A stretch of 64,000 nt of DNA, taken from Variovorax sp. Root411. Lineage in GTDB: Bacteria > Pseudomonadota > Gammaproteobacteria > Burkholderiales > Burkholderiaceae_C. The stretch covers positions 164,021 through 228,020 of the forward strand of contig NZ_LMDW01000021.1 of assembly GCF_001425205.1 (NCBI RefSeq). Reading direction: 5' to 3'. Position numbers and translations under genes: made by a program. The notes under the pieces were generated by a model that ran no database searches, had not been told where the DNA came from, and worked only from the letters and a program-made list of their open reading frames with translations. Position 1 is the stretch's first letter. Every line of letters begins with the position of its first letter. Shown here one piece after another: positions 1-8,317 of the stretch.

Positions 1-3000
1 GGCGGCTGCTTCCTTCCCCGCCTCCGCCGCATGTACGACAGACACGAATGCCAATGCAGTCAATTGCACGGGAAACCAGGCCACGACGGTAGGCGCGGGC
101 GCGGCGACCACGCCGGGCATCTCGGTCACGGTCCACTCGGGCGCGACGGTCAGCACAGGCAACAGCTCGGGCATCAGCGTCGGCAACCAGGCCGCCATCG
201 TGGTCCAGAACGGCGGGATCGTTCAGAACAACGCCCTCAACGGCGGCGCGTCGCCTTACCCGAGCATCGGTGCGAACACGATCGAGATCAACAACAACAG
301 CACCGTCACCATCGATGCAGGGGGCTCAGTCACCGCCAGCGGCGCAGGTACCAACTCCGAAGCCATCAACCCCGTCGGCAGCGGAAACACCATCACCAAC
401 AACGGCTCGATCAGCTCCGCCCATACGGCGATCTGGTTCCAGGCGAGCAGCGGTTCCAATACCGTCGTGAACACCGGCAGCATCGTCGCCGGCGCCGGCA
501 CGAACTCGACCGTGACGACCGTCATCGGCGCCAGCGGCACGATGGCGGTCGATTTCACCAACAAGGGCAGCCTCGTCGGCTCGCTCGCTTTCGCAGGCGG
601 CAGCGATGTGCTGCGCTGGTACACCGGTGCGACGATCACCGGCAACGTCAGTGGTGGCGCGGGCGCCGACCTGCTCACGCTCAACAGCGACAGCGGCGCG
701 AGCGACACCTTCGCGCCGCTGTCTCTCTTCGGTTTCGAAACGCTGGTCAACAACAGCGGCACCTGGAACTTCAATGTCGCGCTGGCACCGGTGGGCATCA
801 CGAGCACCACGGTGCTGGGCGGAACGCTGATCCTGGGCGCCGACAACAGCGCTTATACGGGCAGCATGACCGTGGGCTCGGGCGGCGTGCTGCAGAGCAG
901 CGCGCAGTTCGCGCCGGCGGCAATCACCGACAACGGACTCGTGCGCTTTGCCCAGCCTGACAACGCAACCTACGCCGGCCTGCTGAGCGGCACGGGCAGC
1001 ATCGAAAAGACCGGCGCGGGCACGCTCACGCTGACGCAGGACCAGGCCTTCACCGGTACCACCACGATCAGCGCCGGTGTGCTGCAACTCGGCAATGGCG
1101 GCACCACGGGCTCCGTGACGGGCAACATCGTCAACAACGCGACGCTGGCCATCAACCGCTCGGACGCGTTCACACTGTCGAGCGCGATCAGCGGCACCGG
1201 CTCGCTCGTGAAAGAAGGCGCCGGCACCACGACGCTGACCGCGGCCAACAGCTACAGCGGGGGCACCGAACTCCGGCAGGGACGGCTGAACGTCGGCAAC
1301 AGTTTCGCGCTGGGCACGGGCACGCTGGCGATGGACGACGGGACCACGCTCGGCTTCGCCGCCGACGGCCTGAACCTCGCCAACGCCGTCGTGCTGACCG
1401 GCAGCGACGATCCGGTCATCGACACCGGCAGCTTCAGCGCAGCGCTCAGCGGCAACATCAGCGGCAGCGGCTTCATCACCAAGCTGGGCAACGGCACCCT
1501 CACGCTATCGGGCGCCAACAGCTACACCGGCGCGACCGACGTGGCCGAAGGCACCCTGAGGGCAGGCGCGACTGGCACCTTCAGTGCGGCATCGGCACAC
1601 ACGGTGGAAAGCGGTGCCACGCTCGACCTCGCGGGCTTCAGCCAGACAGTGGCCTCGCTCGCCAACAGCGGCACCGTCTCGCTGGTGGGCACCGCACCGG
1701 GCACCACGCTCACCGTCACCGGCGCCTATGGCGGCAATAACGGCGTGCTGCGGCTGGGCACCTTTCTGGGCGACAGCAGCAGCGTGAGCGACCGGTTGGT
1801 GCTCGACGGCGCGAGTGCCTCGGCCAGCGGCCGCACCAGCGTGCAGATCACGCAACTCGGCGGCTTGGGCGCGCTGACCACCGGCAACGGCATCGAGGTG
1901 ATCTCGGCGCGCAACGGTGCCACCACCACTGCGCAGACCACGAAGGACGCCTTCTCTCTCGCAGGCGGCCACGTCGATGCGGGCGCCTACGAGTACCGCC
2001 TGCATGCCGCCGACGCGAGCGGGGCCGGCGAGAACTGGTACCTGCGCTCGACCACCACGGCGACAGTATCGACGGCAACGCCTGCGACAGGCGCGGGCGG
2101 CTCGACAGGCGGCACCGGCAGCACAGGCCCGATCACCGTGCAAGTGCCAACCTACCGCGCCGAAGTCCCACTGCTGTCCGCATTGCCCAGCCAGGTGCGC
2201 CAGATGGACCTGGCCATGATCGGCAACCTGCACCAGCGCATCGGCGACGACGACGTCAAGGCCGGCGGCCCCGCATCGACCGGCACCGAGCGCCGTGCCT
2301 GGGGCCGCGTGATCGCCACCGACATCGACATCCGCCAGCAGGGCACCGTCAGCCCGAACAGCAAGGGCAACGTCAAGGGCTTCCAGGCCGGCACCGACCT
2401 CTTCGCCACCTCGAACTGGCGTGCCGGCGTGTACGTCGGCCAGCTCGACGGCGGCGTCAGGGTCAATGGCTTCGCCGGCGGCATTGCCAACCTGGCCGTC
2501 GGTTCCAACGACCTGCGCAGCCAGTACCTGGGCGCCTACGGCACCTGGACCGCCGATTCGGGCTTCTATGCCGATGCCGTGCTGCAGGCCGGGCGGCACC
2601 GCTACACCATCGAGCCGTTGTCGACCTCGCGCAACGCGGGCAAGGGCGACAGCCTGATGGCGTCCATCGAAGTGGGCCAGGCCTTCGCGCTAGGCGAGAG
2701 CGGCTGGAAGATCGAGCCGCAGCTCCAGCTGATCCACCAGCACATTGGCCTGGACACCATCGCGATCTCCGGTGCGAACGTGCAGCAGGACAGTGACGAC
2801 GGCTGGATTGCGCGCGTCGGCGTGCGCCTGAAGGGCGAGATGGCCATGGCGCTCGGCACGCTGCAACCGTACGGCCGCTTCAACCTCTACAAGGCGAGCA
2901 GCGGTGCCGACGTGACCCGCTTCATCGGACCCGCCGCCACGACCGACATCACGGGCCGCACCGGTTCCACCGTCAGCGAACTGGCCGGTGGCCTCACCCT

Positions 3001-3118
3001 GGCGCTGAACCAGACGACCAGCATCTACGGCGAAGTCGGCAAGCTGTGGGCCTCGGGCGGCGCGACGGATGTGAAGACTTCCCTGCAGGGCTCGCTCGGG
3101 CTGCGCATGAAGTGGTGA
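1..3118 (+). CDS. Autotransporter (type Va), 5'-truncated by the window edge
   Basis: The reading frame is open from base 2, so the true start lies left of the window. The first visible residues (AAASFPASA, then ACTTD) look like the end of a signal peptide with an A-S-A cleavage site. The passenger is rich in Gly, Ser, Thr and Asn and carries several autotransporter-associated beta-strand repeats of the type GTGSLVKEGAGTTTLT followed by ANSYSGGT, between about 960 and 1560. A Thr/Gly/Ser linker near 2060-2140 precedes a C-terminal beta-barrel domain of about 270 residues that ends in L-R-M-K-W, the aromatic terminus recognised by the Bam machinery. It is therefore a self-exported surface adhesin or similar passenger; its ligand cannot be read from sequence. 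The passenger shows no protease catalytic motif. Confidence 0.93.
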   Translation, partial: AAASFPASAACTTDTNANAVNCTGNQATTVGAGAATTPGISVTVHSGATVSTGNSSGISVGNQAAIVVQNGGIVQNNALNGGASPYPSIGANTIEINNNSTVTIDAGGSVTASGAGTNSEAINPVGSGNTITNNGSISSAHTAIWFQASSGSNTVVNTGSIVAGAGTNSTVTTVIGASGTMAVDFTNKGSLVGSLAFAGGSDVLRWYTGATITGNVSGGAGADLLTLNSDSGASDTFAPLSLFGFETLVNNSGTWNFNVALAPVGITSTTVLGGTLILGADNSAYTGSMTVGSGGVLQSSAQFAPAAITDNGLVRFAQPDNATYAGLLSGTGSIEKTGAGTLTLTQDQAFTGTTTISAGVLQLGNGGTTGSVTGNIVNNATLAINRSDAFTLSSAISGTGSLVKEGAGTTTLTAANSYSGGTELRQGRLNVGNSFALGTGTLAMDDGTTLGFAADGLNLANAVVLTGSDDPVIDTGSFSAALSGNISGSGFITKLGNGTLTLSGANSYTGATDVAEGTLRAGATGTFSAASAHTVESGATLDLAGFSQTVASLANSGTVSLVGTAPGTTLTVTGAYGGNNGVLRLGTFLGDSSSVSDRLVLDGASASASGRTSVQITQLGGLGALTTGNGIEVISARNGATTTAQTTKDAFSLAGGHVDAGAYEYRLHAADASGAGENWYLRSTTTATVSTATPATGAGGSTGGTGSTGPITVQVPTYRAEVPLLSALPSQVRQMDLAMIGNLHQRIGDDDVKAGGPASTGTERRAWGRVIATDIDIRQQGTVSPNSKGNVKGFQAGTDLFATSNWRAGVYVGQLDGGVRVNGFAGGIANLAVGSNDLRSQYLGAYGTWTADSGFYADAVLQAGRHRYTIEPLSTSRNAGKGDSLMASIEVGQAFALGESGWKIEPQLQLIHQHIGLDTIAISGANVQQDSDDGWIARVGVRLKGEMAMALGTLQPYGRFNLYKASSGADVTRFIGPAATTDITGRTGSTVSELAGGLTLALNQTTSIYGEVGKLWASGGATDVKTSLQGSLGLRMKW

Positions 3119-3125
3119 AAACGCG

Positions 3126-3153
3126 CCGCGCCATGAATCAGTTCCTGGCGCGG
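3126..3153 (+). terminator. Stem-loop after the autotransporter gene
   Basis: Eight bases downstream of the autotransporter stop there is a perfect 8-bp inverted repeat (CCGCGCCA / TGGCGCGG) around a 12-base loop. There is no clear T-tract after it, so it is only a possible terminator. The remaining bases to 3373 show no convincing gene. Confidence 0.4.
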
Positions 3154-3373
3154 TGCGGTGCTGCACTGGCAGCCGAGAAGAGCCTGGCCAAGACAGGAAT
3201 TCAAAAGGTACTTCCCGTCGGATTGCTGGTTTCCATTCCGTGGGCGACGACGCTTGCGACAGCACTCATTCCCGGGACGTGGTTTGGCATCGCGATGGTT
3301 TGCTTTCGGGGTGGCATTTCAGAAGAAAAGCCTATAAATCCGAGCAGCCATAGTGCCGGCGGCATGGGAGGCC

Positions 3374-3871
3374 TCACACCCGCCGGTGCGCAGCCACCCG
3401 CTCGAGCAATTCGAACAGCATCCCTCGCTCGCCGGGCGTCAGGTGCGCCAGCAGATCGGCTTCCATCTTCGCCGCGACGGTCTCCGCCTTCTTGACGAGA
3501 TCGCTGCCCTTGCGCGTGAGCCGTACGTGCGCCGAGCGGCGATCGGTCTCGCTGCGGCTGCGATTCAGCAGGCCGCGTTCCTCGAGCCGATCGAGCGTGA
3601 TCGTGAGATAAGGCATCGACACGTACAGCGCACGCGCGAGCTGCTTGGGCGTCACATCGCTGTTCGAGTCGACCAGCACGAGCAGCGAGAACTCGACCCG
3701 CCGCAGGTTGAAGGGTTCGCCCACGTGCTTCTCGTAGAGGGCCGACGTGGGGATCGTGGCCTGCACGAGGCTGTAGCCCAGCAGCCGGCGCATGCGCTCG
3801 TCTTCCAGCCCGCTGCGAGCTGGATGGTGGGCGGGCTCATGGGAAGAAGAAGGCGGGGGGCGGGCCGTCAT
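3374..3871 (-). CDS. MarR-family transcriptional regulator
   Basis: A 165-residue winged-helix protein of typical MarR length. The recognition region is visible as VTPKQLARALYVSMPYLTITLDRLEERGLL, here summarised as helix-turn-helix around residues 75-105, followed by the wing R-S-E-T-D-R-R-S-A-H-V-R-L-T-x-K-G that is diagnostic for the family. It lies 86 bases downstream of the tannase/feruloyl-esterase gene on the same strand, so it may be co-transcribed with it and respond to a phenolic ligand, as MarR regulators of hydroxycinnamate metabolism do. That link is inference from position only. A 12-bp perfect palindrome sits just upstream of the start. Confidence 0.9.
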   Translation of the reverse strand: MTARPPPSSSHEPAHHPARSGLEDERMRRLLGYSLVQATIPTSALYEKHVGEPFNLRRVEFSLLVLVDSNSDVTPKQLARALYVSMPYLTITLDRLEERGLLNRSRSETDRRSAHVRLTRKGSDLVKKAETVAAKMEADLLAHLTPGERGMLFELLERVAAHRRV

Positions 3872-3890
3872 GGAGGCGGCCAGTGTAGCG

Positions 3891-3902
3891 GTCCGGCCGG
3901 AC
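3891..3902. promoter_or_regulatory. 12-bp palindrome upstream of the MarR gene
   Basis: GTCCGGCCGGAC is a perfect palindrome 20-31 bases upstream of the MarR start codon, in the gap between the tannase gene and the MarR gene. It could be an autoregulatory site or simply a GC-rich chance palindrome; its GC content is atypical for MarR operators. Confidence 0.25.
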
Positions 3903-3957
3903 TGGTCGCACCGCCTGGCAGGCGCTGCGGCCGGGTCGCGGCCGGCAGCGCTCGCCC

Positions 3958-5874
3958 TCAGTTGGCGCAGACGAATTTGCCGGGATCGTTCTGTTCAAGC
4001 AGTGCCGCCGGCGCCGAGCCTGTGGCCCCGATGTACTGCGCGTATTGCGGGTAAGGGCACAGGGGCCGCACGCGCGAGGTCGTGCCCGCGGGCAGTGTCC
4101 AGCCGGCGGTGTCGGGATTGCCGGGCTTCGAGCTCGCGATCAGGCGATCGGGTGCCTTGCCTTTCTCGACCCAGTCGACCACCGCACTGAATACAGGGAA
4201 GGTATCGGTCGCGGGGCCGCCCGAGCAGTGGTTCATGCCGGGCACGGCGAACAGCCGCACGAAGTCTTTCACCGTGCCGTTCGCCGTGTTCCCGGCCAGC
4301 GAATCGACCCACTTGGCCGTGTAGTTGAATGAGAAGACCGGGTCGCTGGTGCCGTGGTAGAGAATCAGCTTGCCGCCCTTGCCCTTGAGCTTGGACATGT
4401 CGGTCGAGTGCGTGCCCATGAAGCTGTAGGCCGACTCGGTGTAGGTTCCATCGGTGGCCTTGATCTTCGGCGCGTCGGCATCCCAGTCGAAGCGCAACTG
4501 GAACTGCACCAGTGAGTTGCCGGTCGCCAGGCCCTGGGTCGGCGGGGTGGTGAAGATCAGCGGACCCGCGCCGCCGCCTAGGGTGGCGTTGATCGCATCG
4601 TTGGCGCCGGTCGTGCGGTAGCCGAAGCCAGTCTTCCAGATCTGCCAGCCGAAGGCGCCGATGCCTGCGTCCCAGGGCCAGTCCGAGTAGAGCGCGTCGC
4701 CGGCACTGTTCTTCACGCCGCCCATCACCTTCTGCATGGCCGTGACCTGGGCCGGAACGAGGCAGCCCGGCGCGCCTGGTGCGCCTGGTGCGCCGCAGGC
4801 CAGCGTACTGACATCGAAGGTGCAGGAGCGCTTGTTGATCATGCCGTCGACCAGCCCGTCGTCGGCATCGCACTTGGCCAGGACCGCTTGCTGCAGGGCC
4901 GCCCATTGCGCGGGCTGGAAGGCCGCATTCATCAGCGGGGTCGAGTTCGAAGCGCCGGGGCCGGTGGTTTCGAGAAAGCCCTGCGCTTGCGCTGCGGCCG
5001 AGAACTGCTGCGTGTCCCATGCCTCGGCGAGCCAGGCCTTCGGAAGATCCGAGCCTGGGTCTCCGGCGACCACGCCGTCGAACTCGTCGCCGAAGCGCTG
5101 CGAAACCATCATCGCTTCGCGTCCGCCTTCGGAGCAGCCCATGAAATAGGCGTAGTCCTGCTTCTTGGCGTAGTAGCGCGCGACCAGTTGATTCGCGAGC
5201 TGCTTGGTCTGGCCGATCGCGTTGTAGCCGAAATCCACGCGTGCCACGGGGTCGAGTCCGAAGGAGGCCGTGCCCGCATTGTTTGGATCGTTGTTGGTCG
5301 CGTTGCTGTGGCCGCTGTCGTTCGAGACGGTGGCATAGCCCGACAGCAGCGGCTGGATGGTTTCACCGTTGCTGATGGCGCCCGTGGTGTCTGGCACCGA
5401 GCCATCGGAGCCGCCGCCGCCGCTCACGAACATGCGGCCGTTCCACTGCGTCGGCAGGTTGATCTGGAACGCGATCGCATAGGTCGACATCGCGTCGGTC
5501 TGGCCCGCGGCCTGGAGGCCCTTGCGGCCGCCGTTGATGGTGCCGGCCACCGCGCAGTAGCTTTGCGGGTTGCCGCTCGCGTCGGTCGCGGTGGTCTTCG
5601 CGATCTTGGTCGAAGTGATGTTCACGGTGCGTCCCGCGGCCGAGAGCTCGGCCGACAGTGCCGCGACTGCGGCACAGCCGCCGGCTTCGTCGGGCGTGTT
5701 GAGCAGCGCGGGCTGTGCCACTGGTGCCGGCGCGGGCGGGGGTGCAGCGGGCGCGGGGGCAGGTGTCGGCAACAGGGTGAACGCGGAAGCCGCCCCGTCG
5801 CTCCCTCCGCATCCGCTTGCGGCGGCCGCCGCGACGACACAGGCCAGCAGCGGCCTCCAAGTAGGGGAACTCAT
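3958..5874 (-). CDS. Tannase/feruloyl esterase family lipoprotein
   Basis: A 638-residue predicted esterase of the tannase/feruloyl esterase family (alpha/beta hydrolases cleaving galloyl or hydroxycinnamoyl esters of plant material). The N-terminus has a lipobox-like AASGC (Cys22), so export and lipidation are likely, followed by a Pro/Ala-rich linker. The nucleophile motif G-C-S-E-G-G is at 246-251 (Ser248), Asp511 lies in HGTSDP and His549 in NHCSGG. Cys247 and Cys550 next to the catalytic Ser and His fit the CS-D-HC disulfide arrangement known for this family, so the active site looks intact. A short GAP tandem repeat (residues 361-370) is encoded by a 9-bp DNA repeat. The MarR gene follows on the same strand. 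Exact substrate is unknown. Confidence 0.92.
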   Translation of the reverse strand: MSSPTWRPLLACVVAAAAASGCGGSDGAASAFTLLPTPAPAPAAPPPAPAPVAQPALLNTPDEAGGCAAVAALSAELSAAGRTVNITSTKIAKTTATDASGNPQSYCAVAGTINGGRKGLQAAGQTDAMSTYAIAFQINLPTQWNGRMFVSGGGGSDGSVPDTTGAISNGETIQPLLSGYATVSNDSGHSNATNNDPNNAGTASFGLDPVARVDFGYNAIGQTKQLANQLVARYYAKKQDYAYFMGCSEGGREAMMVSQRFGDEFDGVVAGDPGSDLPKAWLAEAWDTQQFSAAAQAQGFLETTGPGASNSTPLMNAAFQPAQWAALQQAVLAKCDADDGLVDGMINKRSCTFDVSTLACGAPGAPGAPGCLVPAQVTAMQKVMGGVKNSAGDALYSDWPWDAGIGAFGWQIWKTGFGYRTTGANDAINATLGGGAGPLIFTTPPTQGLATGNSLVQFQLRFDWDADAPKIKATDGTYTESAYSFMGTHSTDMSKLKGKGGKLILYHGTSDPVFSFNYTAKWVDSLAGNTANGTVKDFVRLFAVPGMNHCSGGPATDTFPVFSAVVDWVEKGKAPDRLIASSKPGNPDTAGWTLPAGTTSRVRPLCPYPQYAQYIGATGSAPAALLEQNDPGKFVCAN

Positions 5875-5890
5875 TCGATTGTCTCCGGTT

Positions 5891-5974
5891 GTTAACTAAT
5901 CTTCGAGACCGAACCCCTCGGCTCCCCTGGTGAAATTGGAGAAAACGAGTGATTCGGACAGGAGAATAGTTAAC
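5891..5974. promoter_or_regulatory. Inverted GTTAACTA / TAGTTAAC pair upstream of the tannase gene
   Basis: GTTAACTA at 5891-5898 and its exact reverse complement TAGTTAAC at 5967-5974 flank the presumed promoter of the tannase/feruloyl-esterase gene (start codon at 5874, minus strand). Each copy contains the self-complementary core GTTAAC. The AT-rich core and promoter position suit a MarR-type operator, and a MarR gene lies in the same transcription unit. The pairing is inference. Confidence 0.4.
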
Positions 5975-5989
5975 TTGCTTAATCAAATG

Positions 5990-6006
5990 CTCGGGATTTA
6001 CCCGAG
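5990..6006 (-). terminator. Possible terminator of the efflux outer-membrane gene
   Basis: CTCGGG and CCCGAG form a 6-bp stem around ATTTA. Read on the minus strand it lies about 30 bases after the stop codon of the outer-membrane factor gene and is followed by a moderately T-rich stretch. Confidence 0.4.
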
Positions 6007-6037
6007 GCGTCAACGCGGCACGGCCATGCGGGCGTTT

Positions 6038-7498
6038 CTATTTGATTGCCACTGCTTCAGGTTCGCCGGCTTGCCAGCCACCGCCCAGCGCCTTGAAGGC
6101 TGTGACCGCGGCGCGTGCCGATTCGGTTTGCGCCTGTGCTCGCGCGTCGGTGACGCGCAGCAGGTTGTCGTCTGCCTGCAGCACTTCGATCAGGCTGACC
6201 ACGCCTTTCTGGTAAGCCGCGAATGAAGCGCCTCGTGCGCGGCCGAGCGAGTCCACGCCCTGTGCAAGCAGGCTGGCCTGCTCCTCGCGCTTGACCAGGG
6301 CCGAGAAGGCGTTTTCCACGTCCTCGGTGGCACGCAGCACGGCCAGCCGATAGGCAGCGAGCATCTCCGCATCCTGACCCTTGGCCAGATCGATCTGTGC
6401 GTTGATGCGCCCGAAATCGAACAGGCGCCAGCGCAAGCCCAGCATGCCGGCAGCCTGGCTGGCATTGCTGCCGAACAGGTTGCCAGCGGACACCGACGTT
6501 GCGCTGCCGATCAATCCGCTCAGCGAGAGCTTGGGGTAGTACTCGGCAATGGCGACACCGATCCGGGCGTTCGACGCCGCAAGGCGGCGCTCGGCCGCGA
6601 TCAGATCGGGCCGGCGCCTGAGCAACTCGCCCGGCGATCCCGCGGCCTTGATTTGCGGGGCGGTCGGGATGGCGCTGGCATCGGCCAATTCCGCCCGATG
6701 CGTGCCCGGGGGCAAGCCCAGCATCACATCCAGCGCGTTCATGGCAGAGTCCAGGCCCGCCTCCATGACCGGGACGGACGCCCCGACCTGGGCCAGCGCG
6801 CCCTCCGCCTGTCGCACCTGAAGTTCGGCCGCCAACCCTTTGCCGTAGAGGAGCTTGACGGTCGAGAGCAACTCCTGCTGCGTGCGCACCTGCCGCCGCG
6901 CCACGTCGAGCCGGGTCTGCAGCCCGCGGATGCTGATGTAGATGTCGGCGGTTTGTGCCGCCACGGTCAATCGCGTGGCGGCCGCGCCTGCTTCCGAAGC
7001 CTGGTAGTCGGCCTGCGCCGCCTCCCGCCCGCGGCGCAGGCCGCCGAACACGTCGAGTTCCCAACTTGCGCCGAGATTGGCTTCGTAGGAACTGCCGTAG
7101 CGATCGAAATTCGGCCTCGAGTTCAGCACCTGTCCCAGAGGCGTTTCCACCGACTGGTAGGCCCTGGCTGCCTGCCCGCTGATGTTTCCGGAAGGCAGCA
7201 AGGCGGCGTTCGCCGCCCCCAACCCCGCCCGTGCCTGCGCGACGCGGGCGGACGCCTGCGCGAGATCGAGGTTCTGCGCCAGCGCCAGGGTGACGAATCG
7301 GGCCAACTGCGGGTCGCCGAAGCCCGTCCACCATGCGAGCAGGTCGGCGTTGGCGGTGGCAGACCGTGCGTCGATCGCTGCCTGGCCCAGGTACTGTTGA
7401 GGGAGAGGCGTTTCGGGTCGGACATAGTCGGGGCCGACTGCGCAGCCTGCAGCGAGGCTGGCAGCGATGAGCGTGGCAAGGATGGTGCGTCTGAGCAT
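6038..7498 (-). CDS. RND efflux outer-membrane factor (NodT/OprM family lipoprotein)
   Basis: A 486-residue outer-membrane channel of the TolC superfamily. The signal peptide ends in a lipobox L-A-A-G-C (Cys19) followed by AVGPDYVRP, the usual mature start of NodT/OprM proteins. Two OEP repeats follow, with the typical ALAQNLDLAQASARV and LLRRRPDLIAAERRLAASNARIG signatures, here cited only by their positions near residues 75-105 and 300-325. It would form the outer-membrane exit of the efflux system whose adaptor and pump genes lie across the divergent TetR gene. This split arrangement, with the channel gene divergent from the regulator, is coupled by an operator in the shared intergenic region. 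Confidence 0.95.
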   Translation of the reverse strand: MLRRTILATLIAASLAAGCAVGPDYVRPETPLPQQYLGQAAIDARSATANADLLAWWTGFGDPQLARFVTLALAQNLDLAQASARVAQARAGLGAANAALLPSGNISGQAARAYQSVETPLGQVLNSRPNFDRYGSSYEANLGASWELDVFGGLRRGREAAQADYQASEAGAAATRLTVAAQTADIYISIRGLQTRLDVARRQVRTQQELLSTVKLLYGKGLAAELQVRQAEGALAQVGASVPVMEAGLDSAMNALDVMLGLPPGTHRAELADASAIPTAPQIKAAGSPGELLRRRPDLIAAERRLAASNARIGVAIAEYYPKLSLSGLIGSATSVSAGNLFGSNASQAAGMLGLRWRLFDFGRINAQIDLAKGQDAEMLAAYRLAVLRATEDVENAFSALVKREEQASLLAQGVDSLGRARGASFAAYQKGVVSLIEVLQADDNLLRVTDARAQAQTESARAAVTAFKALGGGWQAGEPEAVAIK

Positions 7499-7553
7499 GG
7501 GCTTCTTCCGGAAAGGAGAAAGAAAACGTCGTCGATGTGACGTCGCCGATGCC

Positions 7554-7577
7554 GTGACTATAATTCAAAATGGTCAC
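7554..7577. promoter_or_regulatory. TetR operator 1 (GTGAC-N14-GTCAC) between outer-membrane factor and tetR
   Basis: A 24-bp site with arms GTGAC and GTCAC lies in the divergent promoter region. It contains TATAAT at 7559-7564, a perfect -10 hexamer for rightward transcription, so a bound repressor would block the TetR gene and probably the divergent channel gene. The reverse complement of this site shares the first nine bases (GTGACCATT) with operator 2. Confidence 0.75.
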
Positions 7578-7616
7578 TTGTTGTTGATTTCCCGATGAAG
7601 CGCTAAGCTCTCGGTC

Positions 7617-8234
7617 ATGAGCAAAGCCACCATTTCTCCCGTTTCGGCGCGCGGCCCGGCCGACCACGAGGTGCGAGGCCAGATCGTTGCTGCAGCCACC
7701 GAGCACTTCAGCCGGTACGGCTACGAAAAGACGACCGTTTCCGATCTCGCCAAGGTCATCGGTTTTTCCAAGGCCTACATCTACAAGTTCTTCGAGTCCA
7801 AGCAGGCCATCGGCGAAATGATCTGCGCAAACTGCCTGCGTGAGATTCACGCCGAGGTGCGGGCGGCGATCGACGGGGCAGATCGCCCTCCAGAGAAGCT
7901 GCGCCGGATGTTCAAGGCCGTGGTCGAGGCAAGCCTTCGCCTGTTTTCCGAGGATCGCAAGCTCTACGAAATCGCGATCTCTGCTGCCACCGAGCGCTGG
8001 CAGGCGGCGCTCACGCACGAAGCGCAGATTCGGCAATTGCTCCAGGACATCCTGCGCGAAGGCCGGGAAATGGGGGAGTTCGAACGCAAGACGCCGCTCG
8101 ACGAGACGGCTGCGGCCATCTACCTCGTCATGCACCCCTACATCAATCCGCTGCTCCTGCAACACAGCTTCGACTACACGGCGGAAGCGCCGGCGCAACT
8201 GTCCAGCCTGGTGCTGCGCAGCTTGTCGCCATGA
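7617..8234 (+). CDS. TetR/AcrR-family repressor of the efflux system
   Basis: A 205-residue regulator. The N-terminal helix-turn-helix is clear at about residues 25-70: IVAAATEHFSRYGYEKTTV, then DLAKVIGFSKAYIYKFFESK (given as two short blocks), with the family signature G-F-S-x-x-x-I-Y-x-x-F-x-S-K. The C-terminal ligand domain is divergent. It is flanked by the outer-membrane factor gene (divergent) and the adaptor gene (co-directional), and each promoter region holds one copy of the same 24-bp inverted repeat. This makes negative autoregulation and control of all three efflux genes by this protein a strong inference. Confidence 0.93.
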   Translation: MSKATISPVSARGPADHEVRGQIVAAATEHFSRYGYEKTTVSDLAKVIGFSKAYIYKFFESKQAIGEMICANCLREIHAEVRAAIDGADRPPEKLRRMFKAVVEASLRLFSEDRKLYEIAISAATERWQAALTHEAQIRQLLQDILREGREMGEFERKTPLDETAAAIYLVMHPYINPLLLQHSFDYTAEAPAQLSSLVLRSLSP

Positions 8235-8246
8235 GATTTATTCAAT

Positions 8247-8270
8247 GTGACCATTGACTATATTTGTCAC
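8247..8270. promoter_or_regulatory. TetR operator 2 (GTGAC-N14-GTCAC) upstream of the efflux adaptor
   Basis: The same 24-bp architecture as operator 1 occurs 46 bases before the adaptor start codon. A TATATT hexamer lies inside it at 8259-8264, so binding would occlude a plausible -10 element. Identical arms and spacing at two promoters of one gene cluster argue strongly for a genuine operator pair. Confidence 0.75.
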
Positions 8271-8280
8271 TAGAATCAGA

Positions 8281-8317
8281 ATGGAGGTCCTGATCACTTC
8301 GTCACTGGGACCTCCAT
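8281..8317 (+). promoter_or_regulatory. 10-bp stem-loop covering the adaptor start codon
   Basis: ATGGAGGTCC (8281-8290) pairs perfectly with GGACCTCCAT (8308-8317) across a 17-base loop. The right arm contains the ribosome-binding GGA and the first two bases of the adaptor ATG at 8316. If transcription begins upstream of 8281 the start codon would be sequestered in the mRNA. Confidence 0.5.

Noticed and set aside
31..960. Arg/His/Gln-rich frame at the left end on the plus strand
   Set aside because: It is a shifted reading of the autotransporter passenger.
6057..8198. Long minus-strand frame crossing the outer-membrane factor and TetR genes
   Set aside because: It overlaps two well-supported genes on both strands and has Arg-rich shadow composition.
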